A DNA stretch of 14,970 bases from Bacillota bacterium (lineage in GTDB: Bacteria > Bacillota > Clostridia > DSM-8532), in the NCBI GenBank assembly GCA_023426765.1, contig JAEZBW010000154.1, positions 1 through 14,970 on the forward strand, read 5' to 3'. A program made the translations under genes and the position numbers. Under the pieces are notes generated by a model. It made no database searches. It was not told the origin of the DNA and saw only the letters and a list, made by a program, of their open reading frames with translations. Below are positions 7,052-13,248 of this stretch, in pieces (the first letter of the stretch is position 1; each line of letters opens with the position of its first letter).

Positions 7052-7070
7052 AATATAAAAAGATTGCGAA
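7050..7070 (+). repeat. 21-bp intergenic repeat, copy 1
   Basis: The stretch begins GGAATATAAAAA and ends TGCGAA. It matches 19 of 21 positions with 14670-14690. Both copies lie just upstream of a small gene and contain TATAAA, which could be a -10 element, but neither has a clear -35 at the proper distance. Confidence 0.4.
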
Positions 7071-7082
7071 CCATTATGGTTC
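7068..7082. promoter_or_regulatory. 15-bp palindrome, possible operator
   Basis: GAACCAT (7068-7074) and ATGGTTC (7076-7082) are perfect inverted arms around a single T. The site lies 15 bases before the start of the 171-aa gene and next to its SD region. Such tight symmetry suits a dimeric DNA-binding protein. As RNA it could form only a small 5-bp hairpin. The binding protein is unknown. Confidence 0.35.
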
Positions 7083-7097
7083 AGGAAGCGAGGATAT

Positions 7098-7613
7098 ATG
7101 AAACAGGCTAAATGTAAAAAAACAATGGCTATAGAAATGTGTGACGGAGACGGTTTTTCAATTCCCAACAAGTATTTAACAATAAAAGAGGGGACTATCT
7201 GGAATATTTACGATTCGAAAGCACGCATTGTAGGCGGTGAGATTAGACTTACAAGTGATAAATACGGCTGGATTGAAATATCAAAAGAAAGTTTTAAGGA
7301 ACATTTTGATAAGCTAGGCTCAAAAATTCACACTGATATAGCACTCATTAAGCACGTTAAGGGTGGCTTGGATGCTACAAAGTACAGCGGTTCAATTACG
7401 GCTTCCGATGAAACTTTATCAATCCATATCCTTGAAAAGAAAATGACGGTCAGTGTTCGCCTTGATGCAATTCTTAGTGCAATCCGCGAGAATGAGACAT
7501 TTTATTCAACTATCTGCGGAGATAAGGATGATGACAGAGAAAATGTGGAAAAAGATTGCGCAGAACCTGACGGGAGAGATTACGAAAGGGACTGTGAGCG
7601 CACAGGTTATTAG
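7098..7613 (+). CDS. Hypothetical phage protein, 171 aa
   Basis: ATG 7098 follows GCGAGGA (7087-7093). Residues 9-75 (an IEMCDGDGFSI lead, YLTIKEGTIWNIYDSKARIVGGEIRL, GWIEISKESFKEHFDKL) resemble from memory a small phage domain found in Clostridia, probably a beta-barrel. Residues 80-140 form a second part (YSGSITASDETLSIHILEKKMTVSVRLDAILSAIRENE). The last 30 residues (GDKDDDRENVEKDCAEPDG and on) are strongly charged and look like a frame with no selection, whereas a different frame over the same bases reads as a plausible small protein. The functional protein may therefore effectively end near residue 140. Codons are more A/T-rich than in recT. Function unknown. Confidence 0.65.
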   Translation: MKQAKCKKTMAIEMCDGDGFSIPNKYLTIKEGTIWNIYDSKARIVGGEIRLTSDKYGWIEISKESFKEHFDKLGSKIHTDIALIKHVKGGLDATKYSGSITASDETLSIHILEKKMTVSVRLDAILSAIRENETFYSTICGDKDDDRENVEKDCAEPDGRDYERDCERTGY

Positions 7614-7623
7614 TTCGTATTAG
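7531..7623 (+). CDS. Possible 30-aa overlapping small protein
   Basis: In the +1 frame of the 171-aa gene, ATG 7531 (with another ATG at 7528) follows GGAG (7518-7521) at a good distance. It reads MTEKMWKKIAQNLTGEITKG and ends in TVSAQVISSY. This is an amphipathic helix followed by a strand, more protein-like than the charged tail it overlaps. The gap before the MBL gene is 20 bases. No family recognised. It could also mark a frameshift or a lost stop in the upstream gene. Confidence 0.35.
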   Translation: MTEKMWKKIAQNLTGEITKGTVSAQVISSY

Positions 7624-7643
7624 CAAGAGTGGGTGAGGTACAT

Positions 7644-8354
7644 ATGAATATACAAAGCTTAGCATCGTCCAGCGCTGGTAACTGCTACAAAGTGTCGGAC
7701 GGCTCCACCACACTGCTCCTGGAAGCAGGCATAACAATTCAGCGAATAAAACAAGGTCTTAATTTTAGACTATCAGACATAGATGGTTGCTTAATCACTC
7801 ATTCGCACCAAGATCACTGTAAGGCCGTCAAGGATATTTTGAAAGCTGGGATTGATGTTTATTCCACCAAGGAAACTTTCGAGGCTGTAGGGGCGAATAA
7901 CGAGCACAGGGCACAAATAATTGATACACATAAGCAGTTTACTATAAACACATTCACAATAAGGGCATTTAAAACAGAGCATGATTGCCCCGGTTCGGTC
8001 GGATTTCTCATATTTTCCACAACGACGAGAGAAAAGCTCGTATTTATCACAGATAGCTACTTTGTACGGTACAGATTCCGGGGGCTTACACACATCATGG
8101 TCGAGTGCAACTATGCTGCTGACATACTGCAGGCGAAAGTAGATAGTGGCATGTTACAGGAGGCACAGGTGGCAAGGTTGGTACAATCGCATTTCTCATT
8201 AGGGCACGTAAAGGACTTTTTGAAAGCCAATGATCTACGGCAAGTCCAGGAGATTTACTTGCTTCATCTGTCGGCCGGCAATTCGGATGCGGTGAGATTT
8301 AAGCGAGAAATACAAGCGATAACAGGCAAACAGGTTATTGTTTGCAGGGAATAG
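7644..8354 (+). CDS. MBL-fold metallo-hydrolase, YycJ/WalJ-like
   Basis: This 236-aa protein starts at ATG 7644 behind GGTGAGG (7632-7638); a GTG at 7629 in frame is less likely. It has the metallo-beta-lactamase fold. The N-terminus IQSLASSSAGNCYKVSDGSTTLLLEAG is typical of the YycJ group. The metal motif is THSHQDHC (His53, His55, Asp57, His58), with further likely ligands His113 (TEHDCPG), Asp137 (FITDS) and His208 (LHLSAGNSD). Members of this group are putative DNA nucleases, and phage versions often sit between recT and the replication gene, as here. It may supply the nuclease activity that this recombination module otherwise lacks; this is inference. It is likely cytoplasmic, with no signal peptide. 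Confidence 0.85.
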   Translation: MNIQSLASSSAGNCYKVSDGSTTLLLEAGITIQRIKQGLNFRLSDIDGCLITHSHQDHCKAVKDILKAGIDVYSTKETFEAVGANNEHRAQIIDTHKQFTINTFTIRAFKTEHDCPGSVGFLIFSTTTREKLVFITDSYFVRYRFRGLTHIMVECNYAADILQAKVDSGMLQEAQVARLVQSHFSLGHVKDFLKANDLRQVQEIYLLHLSAGNSDAVRFKREIQAITGKQVIVCRE

Positions 8355-8364
8355 GGGGTGATCC
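8353..8364 (+). promoter_or_regulatory. Extended Shine-Dalgarno deciding an ATT start
   Basis: AGGGGGTGATCC differs by one base from AGGAGGTGATCC, the full complement of the 3' end of 16S rRNA. Its core GGGGG (8354-8358) lies nine bases before ATT 8368. The match is far longer than at other genes in the window and overlaps the stop codon of the MBL gene (TAG 8352-8354). Confidence 0.65.
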
Positions 8365-8367
8365 GCT

Positions 8368-9144
8368 ATTGAGGGATGGTTAAAGCTTTACAGAGAACTT
8401 ATTAAGAAACCCATATGGAAACAGTCTACCCCGGAGCAAAAAGCCATTCTCGTAACTATTCTTTGCATGGTGAATCACGATACTGAGGAATGGGAGTGGA
8501 ACGGAAAGAAGTACCTCTGCAGGCCAGGACAAAAAATAACGAGTTTGCAAAGCATAGCGCAAGAAGCCGGAAAAGGCATATCGATAAAAAATGTGAGAAC
8601 AGCAATAGAACGTTTTGAAAAACTCGAATTTCTGGCAAACGAATCGACAAAGCAGAACCGCCTTATAACCGTTCTAAATTGGGAGTTGTACCAATCGGCA
8701 GAAGAAAACCGGCAAAGCATCCGGCAAAGGGGTGGCAAAGGGGTGGCAACTAACAAGAATGAAAGAATGAAAGAAGAAAAGAAAAAAGATATAGAGTATA
8801 CACAAATTTTTGAAACAGTATATAAAAATTATCCGAGGCCACAAGCAAAAGCGGATACCTTCAAAAGTTGGACTGCACTTTTGAAACAATACACCGAAGA
8901 TCAGCTCCTGCAGTTTGCCGAGAACTACCGCAAATATTACGAAAGCATCCCCGAAAATGACAGACCATTTCCATATAGCAGCAACAACTTTTTTGGGCGC
9001 AAAGCTTACTTTTTGGACTTTACGGAACCAAGGAAGTGGGACGGAAAACCCCGAGCAGGTACCATAAAAGGACCTCAGAACAAAGGCAACTTTGAGCAAC
9101 GGAAATATAATGATGAATACTTCGACAAATTATACAAGGTGTGA
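8368..9144 (+). CDS. Phage replication protein (winged-helix replisome organiser), ATT start
   Basis: This is a 258-aa protein that likely binds the phage origin and recruits host helicase. The frame is open from TGA 8359-8361 onward. The first canonical start (ATG 8467) has no SD and would cut off the conserved N-terminus. Reading from ATT 8368 gives (M)EGWLKLYRELIKKPIW, followed by STPEQKAILVTILCMVNH, exactly how such proteins begin. A winged-helix domain covers about residues 35-115 (SLQSIAQEAGKGISIKNVRTAIERFEKLEFL), then a low-complexity linker and a C-terminal domain (FETVYKNYPRPQAKADTFKSW, and PFPYSSNNFFGRKAYFLDF). No DnaC-type loader or helicase gene follows in this window. The family is clear; the exact role is inferred. 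Confidence 0.8.
   Translation: MEGWLKLYRELIKKPIWKQSTPEQKAILVTILCMVNHDTEEWEWNGKKYLCRPGQKITSLQSIAQEAGKGISIKNVRTAIERFEKLEFLANESTKQNRLITVLNWELYQSAEENRQSIRQRGGKGVATNKNERMKEEKKKDIEYTQIFETVYKNYPRPQAKADTFKSWTALLKQYTEDQLLQFAENYRKYYESIPENDRPFPYSSNNFFGRKAYFLDFTEPRKWDGKPRAGTIKGPQNKGNFEQRKYNDEYFDKLYKV
8723..8744 (+). repeat. Two tandem 11-bp units in the replication gene linker
   Basis: GGCAAAGGGGT is present twice in tandem (8723-8733 and 8734-8744), followed by a partial GGCAA. It encodes part of the flexible linker (RQRGGKGVATNK). Since 11 is not a multiple of three, gain or loss of one unit would shift the frame and remove the C-terminal domain. Confidence 0.6.
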
Positions 9145-9152
9145 GGTGAGAT

Positions 9153-9608
9153 ATGCCAAAGATAATTAATTACACAACCACAATAGATGTCTACACAACC
9201 ATTGGTGAGATACAGGGAATATTAGTCGAGAACGGTGCTCAGAAGATCATGTTTGATTATGATGACAGGCAGCCGGTAGCAATTAAGTTCCTGATATCAA
9301 CTCCATCAGCAGATAGTTTAACAGTTAATCTTCCAGCCAGGCCAAAGGCAGTGCAAAGGATCCTTGAACAGATGAAAAAAGACAAGGGCAGTCGCATGAA
9401 GGTGAAACCAACATACGAGCAGGCCTGCAGAGTAGCGTGGCGCATCATAAAGGATTGGTTGGAAGCTCAAATGTCGCTGATACAGACTGAACAGGCAGAA
9501 ATGGCAGAAATATTCCTTCCTTACCTATCGAGCGGGAATCAGTCTTTTTATGAATATGTAAGGCAGAATAACTTCTTACTGCCGGAAGGAAGTGGTGGCA
9601 ATGATTAA
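9153..9608 (+). CDS. Conserved phage protein of unknown function
   Basis: This 151-aa protein starts at ATG 9153 with an SD (GAGGTGAG, 9143-9150) that overlaps the stop of the replication gene. The N-terminus PKIINYTTTIDVYTTIGEIQGILVENGAQKIMFDYDDRQPVAIKF and the helical block YEQACRVAWRIIKDWLEAQMSLIQTEQAEMAEIFLPYL match from memory a family widespread in Firmicutes phages near replication genes. The N-terminal half looks like an alpha/beta domain and the C-terminal half is helical. There is no catalytic motif. Position suggests an accessory role in DNA metabolism; no activity is known to me. Confidence 0.75.
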   Translation: MPKIINYTTTIDVYTTIGEIQGILVENGAQKIMFDYDDRQPVAIKFLISTPSADSLTVNLPARPKAVQRILEQMKKDKGSRMKVKPTYEQACRVAWRIIKDWLEAQMSLIQTEQAEMAEIFLPYLSSGNQSFYEYVRQNNFLLPEGSGGND

Positions 9609-9810
9609 AATAGTGCTTATACTGCTATCTATTGCCGTAGTTATATTATTTGCCTTAATCGTCCTGATAAAGCCTAGACCCGCCAAGCCAAGACCATGCT
9701 CGGAATGTCGCTTTTACCACCGTAACTGCACCCGGGAGCCGTGCGTTTACTGCGAAAGTGGCAGTGAGTGGGAGAAATCAACATTAGATAGGCAGGAGGA
9801 ATTTGATTGA
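9601..9810 (+). CDS. Small membrane-anchored zinc-ribbon-like protein
   Basis: This 69-aa protein starts at ATG 9601, behind GGAAGGAAG; a GTG at 9592 in frame is possible. It overlaps the end of the preceding gene by eight bases. Residues 4-24 are a membrane helix (IVLILLSIAVVILFALIVLI), then a basic Pro-rich linker and a cysteine cluster: Cys33, Cys36, Cys43, Cys48, Cys51 with a 'GSEWE' end. Small phage CxxC proteins with this C-terminal pattern are common and probably bind zinc. With positive residues after the helix, the metal-binding part is probably cytoplasmic. The stop shares a base with the methyltransferase start. Function unknown. Confidence 0.65.
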   Translation: MIKIVLILLSIAVVILFALIVLIKPRPAKPRPCSECRFYHRNCTREPCVYCESGSEWEKSTLDRQEEFD

Positions 9811-11585
9811 TGAAAAATACTCGAGAAATCATAGTTGATAATTTCGCCGGCGGGGGCGGGGCGAGCACCGGCATAGAAATAGCAATAGGTAAGCCAATTG
9901 ACATAGCTATTAACCACGATCCGGCGGCAATAGCAATGTACAAAGCAAATCATCCAGGTACGAAGGTTTACTGTGAATCAGTATGGGATGTTGATCCTAT
10001 GGAGGCAACACAAGGACGGCCGGTAGCGTTGGCATGGTTTAGCCCGGATTGTAAGCACTTCTCAAAAGCTAAAGGTGGTAAGCCTGTCGAGAAAAAGATC
10101 AGAGGCCTTGCGTGGATAGTCTTGAAATGGGCAGGGAAAGTGAAACCGAGAGTTATAATGCTAGAGAATGTCGAGGAATTTGTAACTTGGGGACCTCTAA
10201 TTCCAATGCGTGATAAAGAAACCGGGAGAATAATTAAAAAAGTTCAATACGAAAAAAAATACAACTCCGATATTGACGATTTTGATGAAGTTCCTAAGTA
10301 CACTGTAGCGGAGCCGGGAGAATCAGTAAGTGTAAAAGATATGATATTTATACCTGACAAAAAGAGAGCCGGACAGACATTCAATATGTGGAAGTCCCAA
10401 CTTGAATCGCTAGGGTATAAAGTGGAGCACCGCGAGCTTCGCGCCTGTGACTACGGAGCTCCGACAAGCCGTAAAAGGTTTTTCCTCATTGCCCGTTGCG
10501 ATGGCAGACCTATAGTATGGCCCAAACCTACTCATGGGGATCCGGATTGCCTTGAAGTACGCTGTGGGATGCTGAAACCGTGGAGGACTGCTGCAGAGTG
10601 CATTGATTGGACGCTGCCATGTCCAAGCATATTTGAGCGCAAGAAGCCTCTAGCAGAAAACACGCTCCGCAGGATAGCAAAGGGAATCCAGAAATATATT
10701 ATCGACAATTCAAATCCGTTTATTATTCAGGTTAACCATGCGGGAGATAACTTCCGAGGCCAAAAAGTAACAGGGCCATTATCGACTGTTACAGCAAAAC
10801 ATGGATATGGCATAGTTACTCCTGTGATATCACAGATAGGGCAGACGGGCGGTGGTGATCGTGTGCGTGACATCCAGGAACCCTTGTCGACAATCGTATC
10901 CAAGGCAGAGCACATGCTGGTCACTCCACACCTTATCCAATATCACAGCGAAACAACTCATTCGGATCATCGAGGGCAGTCGCTTGAAGAACCTATAATG
11001 ACACTGGACGGCTCAAATAGGTACGGCCTTGTGGCAGCGTTCCTAAGTAAGTATTTTGCTGGTGGTTACACCGGGGCAGGTGCTGAGGTATCAAAGCCCA
11101 CACCAACGGTCACAGCAATAGACCATAATGCCATAGTCACAAGTCACCTGCTCCAACTCAACAATAACTGTGATGGTCGCTCAATGGACAAGCCTATACC
11201 GACAATCGTTGCTGGTCCCGGGCACTGGGGAGAGGTTAGAACATTTCTGATGACTTACTATGGCAACGGTGATGATATTGGTCAGCGCATGGACGAACCA
11301 CTCAGGACCATAACCGCCAGAGATCGATTCGGAATTGTCACAATTCACGGACAGGACTACCAGATCATCGACATCGGTATGAGAATGTTGGGTCCCAGAG
11401 AATTATACAAGGCACAGGGAGTTCCGGAAGATTACATAATTGATCCAGTTTTTAACGGGAAAACATTCTCTAAATCTGAACAGGTCGCTAAGTGCGGAAA
11501 CATGGTACCGCCGCCATTTTCAGAGGCGTTGGTAAGGGCAAATCTTCCGGAACTGTGTCAGCGGCAGGAGGCAATGGGCGAATGA
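9810..11585 (+). CDS. DNA cytosine-5 methyltransferase with six internal repeats
   Basis: This 591-aa enzyme would transfer methyl from S-adenosylmethionine to cytosine C5 in a DNA target. ATG 9810 overlaps the previous stop (TGATG) behind AGGAGG (9794-9799); a TTG at 9807 is an alternative. Motif I is DNFAGGGGAS (10-19). Motif IV is SPDCKHFS with catalytic Cys81; PDC replaces the common PPC. Motif VI is ENV (119-121). Motif VIII is PTSRKRF (around 218-224). Motifs IX/X are LGPRELYKAQG and CGNMVPPPFSEALVRANL. The long segment between VIII and IX (about 322-512) has six 32-37 residue repeats where single-target enzymes have one recognition region. It is longer than the usual 330-450 aa. No restriction endonuclease gene is present, so it probably protects phage DNA. 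Confidence 0.93.
   Translation: MKNTREIIVDNFAGGGGASTGIEIAIGKPIDIAINHDPAAIAMYKANHPGTKVYCESVWDVDPMEATQGRPVALAWFSPDCKHFSKAKGGKPVEKKIRGLAWIVLKWAGKVKPRVIMLENVEEFVTWGPLIPMRDKETGRIIKKVQYEKKYNSDIDDFDEVPKYTVAEPGESVSVKDMIFIPDKKRAGQTFNMWKSQLESLGYKVEHRELRACDYGAPTSRKRFFLIARCDGRPIVWPKPTHGDPDCLEVRCGMLKPWRTAAECIDWTLPCPSIFERKKPLAENTLRRIAKGIQKYIIDNSNPFIIQVNHAGDNFRGQKVTGPLSTVTAKHGYGIVTPVISQIGQTGGGDRVRDIQEPLSTIVSKAEHMLVTPHLIQYHSETTHSDHRGQSLEEPIMTLDGSNRYGLVAAFLSKYFAGGYTGAGAEVSKPTPTVTAIDHNAIVTSHLLQLNNNCDGRSMDKPIPTIVAGPGHWGEVRTFLMTYYGNGDDIGQRMDEPLRTITARDRFGIVTIHGQDYQIIDIGMRMLGPRELYKAQGVPEDYIIDPVFNGKTFSKSEQVAKCGNMVPPPFSEALVRANLPELCQRQEAMGE
10773..11345 (+). repeat. Six diverged protein repeats in the methyltransferase recognition region
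   Basis: Units start at GPLSTVTA, EPLSTIVS, EPIMTLDG, KPTPTVTA, KPIPTIVA and EPLRTITA, each followed about 6-9 residues later by a GIVTP/MLVTP/GLVAA-like strand and a variable loop. Spacings are 35, 37, 36, 32 and 35 residues. Each unit keeps a P-x-x-T-[VIL] core; a Thr-[Leu/Ile/Val] pair is a hallmark of target-recognition units in C5 methyltransferases. The DNA copies have diverged, so the array is old rather than a recent duplication. Confidence 0.75.
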
Positions 11586-11965
11586 GACAACCAGCATTAA
11601 CACCTGAACAGAAAGAAGAAGTGCGCCAACTACACGAACAAGGCTGCTCGTTAGGTGAAATAGCCGACAAATACGGCTGTGGAATAACGACAATCAGTAA
11701 GACAATACACGGTAATCCACAAAAACTCAAACTGACAGATGATAAGTTGACGAGCTTAGAAATAAATAAAGGCGTGATAATCATAGAGGCCGACTTTTAT
11801 GATACAGCCGCTGCGGTTGATGTGGAGAACAAGGCAATGTGGCTCATAGATAGGATGAACGGCAGAGACATTGAAATGGATCCCGAGAAGGTACCTGAGC
11901 TTGCGAGTTTCCTTGTGGGTGTAGCAGAAACATACTTCGGGATAAAAACAAAGAAAGGGGCGTGA
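11582..11965 (+). CDS. Helix-turn-helix phage protein
   Basis: This 127-aa protein starts at ATG 11582, overlapping the methyltransferase stop (ATGA), with SD AGGAGG at 11566-11571. Residues 6-43 (LTPEQKEEVRQLHEQGCSLGEIADKYGCGITTISKTIHG) form a helix-turn-helix of the resolvase/transposase or sigma-like kind. Residues 50-127 are a second domain without a known motif (INKGVIIIEADFYDTAAAVDVENKAMWLIDRMNG, then helical). There is no catalytic serine motif, so it is not a recombinase. It may regulate the methyltransferase pair that flanks it or act on phage DNA more generally. The HTH is clear; the role is inferred. Confidence 0.75.
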   Translation: MRQPALTPEQKEEVRQLHEQGCSLGEIADKYGCGITTISKTIHGNPQKLKLTDDKLTSLEINKGVIIIEADFYDTAAAVDVENKAMWLIDRMNGRDIEMDPEKVPELASFLVGVAETYFGIKTKKGA

Positions 11966-11968
11966 GGT

Positions 11969-13120
11969 ATGCTCGAATTGAACCGTATTTACAACATTGA
12001 TTGCATAGAAGGCATGAAGCAGATGGATTCTGAATCGGTACACTGCTGCGTAACCTCTCCCCCATATTGGAATCTCAGGGATTATGGTGTAGAAGGGCAG
12101 ATTGGACTTGAACCAACTCTCGAGCTGTACATAGAAAAAATGGTAGAAGTGTTCAGGGAAGTCCGGAGAATTCTGCGGAATGACGGTACATTGTGGCTTA
12201 ACCTGGGGGATAGCTATTGCTCAACAGCTCCGGGCACAATGGGTGACAACATTCACATAGAAGGCACCCTTGAAGCAACAAGAAGGGCAAGAAAAGTAAT
12301 GAGGCCCGAAACTCCTGTAGGCCTGAAACCTAAAGATTTAATAGGCATACCTTGGAGGGTAGCATTTGCTCTGCAGGCAGACGGCTGGTACCTCAGAAGT
12401 GATATAGTCTGGCACAAACCGAATCCCATGCCTGAAAGCGTTACAGACCGGCCTACAAAATCACACGAATACATATTCCTTCTCAGCAAATCGAAACGTT
12501 ATTACTATGACAGCAAAGCTATCCGGGAGCCAGTTATCCGTCCCGAAAGTAACACGCCCGAAGATATATTACGCTGCAATATGAGAAAACGCAGCACAGC
12601 TCCCAAAGGAAATGCACGTACCTTCCGTGGAGGAGCGTACTGTAATAATTCTACTTTCAATAATGGCGAGGGCGGTAAAAGAACTGTTTCAGGTAATTAT
12701 CATGTTCCTTCTGGATGGGACATAGAAAAAGGTAGCCACGGCAGTTTTCATAAAGATGGCCGCCGCAGGAGCGGAAACATTGAAAGAAAGCACGGCGATG
12801 ATCGGGACCGTCCTGGATCACAGCTTGGTACTTCAGTGCCGTGGGAAGGTACCACGAAAAATAAGCGTGATGTATGGACTGTAGCAAGTCAACCATGCAA
12901 AGAAGCCCATTTTGCCACGTTCCCACCGAAGCTAATAGAGCCGTGTATATTGGCAGGATGCCCGAAGGGCGGGATAGCATTTGATCCGTTCATGGGATCT
13001 GGAACAACAGGAAAGGTTGCCAAAGAGCTTCAGAGAAACTATATCGGGTTTGAACTGAACCCTGTATATATAGAAATTTCAGATAAAAGGACATCAAATG
13101 TACAGCAGCGGATAGTCTGA
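11969..13120 (+). CDS. Site-specific DNA methyltransferase, beta class (N4-cytosine or N6-adenine)
   Basis: This 383-aa enzyme starts at ATG 11969, three bases after the previous stop. Catalytic motif IV, TSPPYW (residues 29-34), comes before the SAM-binding motif I, FDPFMGSGTTG (338-348). That order defines the beta class; SPPY is most often N4-cytosine but also occurs in adenine enzymes. The N-terminus LNRIYNIDCIEGM is typical. Between them lies LGDSYC, then PVGLKPKDLIGIPWRVAFALQADGWYLRSDIVWHKPNPMPESV. A basic, Gly/Ser-rich variable region (about 200-310) likely recognises the target. No nuclease partner is visible. With the C5 enzyme it would give dual base protection against host restriction. 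Confidence 0.9.
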   Translation: MLELNRIYNIDCIEGMKQMDSESVHCCVTSPPYWNLRDYGVEGQIGLEPTLELYIEKMVEVFREVRRILRNDGTLWLNLGDSYCSTAPGTMGDNIHIEGTLEATRRARKVMRPETPVGLKPKDLIGIPWRVAFALQADGWYLRSDIVWHKPNPMPESVTDRPTKSHEYIFLLSKSKRYYYDSKAIREPVIRPESNTPEDILRCNMRKRSTAPKGNARTFRGGAYCNNSTFNNGEGGKRTVSGNYHVPSGWDIEKGSHGSFHKDGRRRSGNIERKHGDDRDRPGSQLGTSVPWEGTTKNKRDVWTVASQPCKEAHFATFPPKLIEPCILAGCPKGGIAFDPFMGSGTTGKVAKELQRNYIGFELNPVYIEISDKRTSNVQQRIV

Positions 13121-13122
13121 CA

Positions 13123-13146
13123 TAAAGCCGGTGAAGGCAGGCTTTA
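13123..13146. terminator. TAAAGCC/GGCTTTA hairpin after the second methyltransferase
   Basis: TAAAGCC (13123-13129) pairs with GGCTTTA (13140-13146) over a 10-base loop, two bases after the stop codon. Its + strand stem ends in TTTA and is followed by AATAAAA, so the U-tract is short. It could be a weak terminator in either direction. Confidence 0.35.
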
Positions 13147-13154
13147 AATAAAAC

Positions 13155-13170
13155 AGAAAGGTGACTTTCT
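13155..13170 (+). terminator. AGAAAG/CTTTCT hairpin with GTGA tetraloop
   Basis: AGAAAG (13155-13160) pairs with CTTTCT (13165-13170) over GTGA, a GNRA loop, followed by TAATAATCAT. It is A/U-rich and weak on its own. With the hairpin just upstream and the one at 13206, it makes the 128-base gap 13121-13248 unusually structured. I see no strong promoter there. Confidence 0.25.
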
Positions 13171-13205
13171 TAATAATCATAGTGGATTCATACGAAGGAT
13201 TCTGA

Positions 13206-13228
13206 CGGAAGGGGCCTTCTACCTTCCG
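13206..13228 (+). promoter_or_regulatory. Seven-bp hairpin in the leader of the ASCH gene
   Basis: CGGAAGG (13206-13212) pairs with CCTTCCG (13222-13228) around a 9-base loop. Inside it GAAGG and CCTTC form a competing shorter pairing. The SD GAGGGAG (13236-13242) begins eight bases after the stem, so the hairpin may influence translation of the ASCH gene, though it does not cover the SD. Confidence 0.3.
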
Positions 13229-13248
13229 AGAAATGTGAGGGAGAAAAA

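Noticed and set aside
8358..8372. Four-residue GTG-initiated frame (MIRY) ending at the ATT start of the replication gene
   Set aside because: It could be a coupling leader, but its GTG lies inside the SD itself, so it is more likely chance.
13121..13248. Possible promoter in the 128-base gap before the ASCH gene
   Set aside because: TAATAAT is present but without a recognisable -35 at the right distance.
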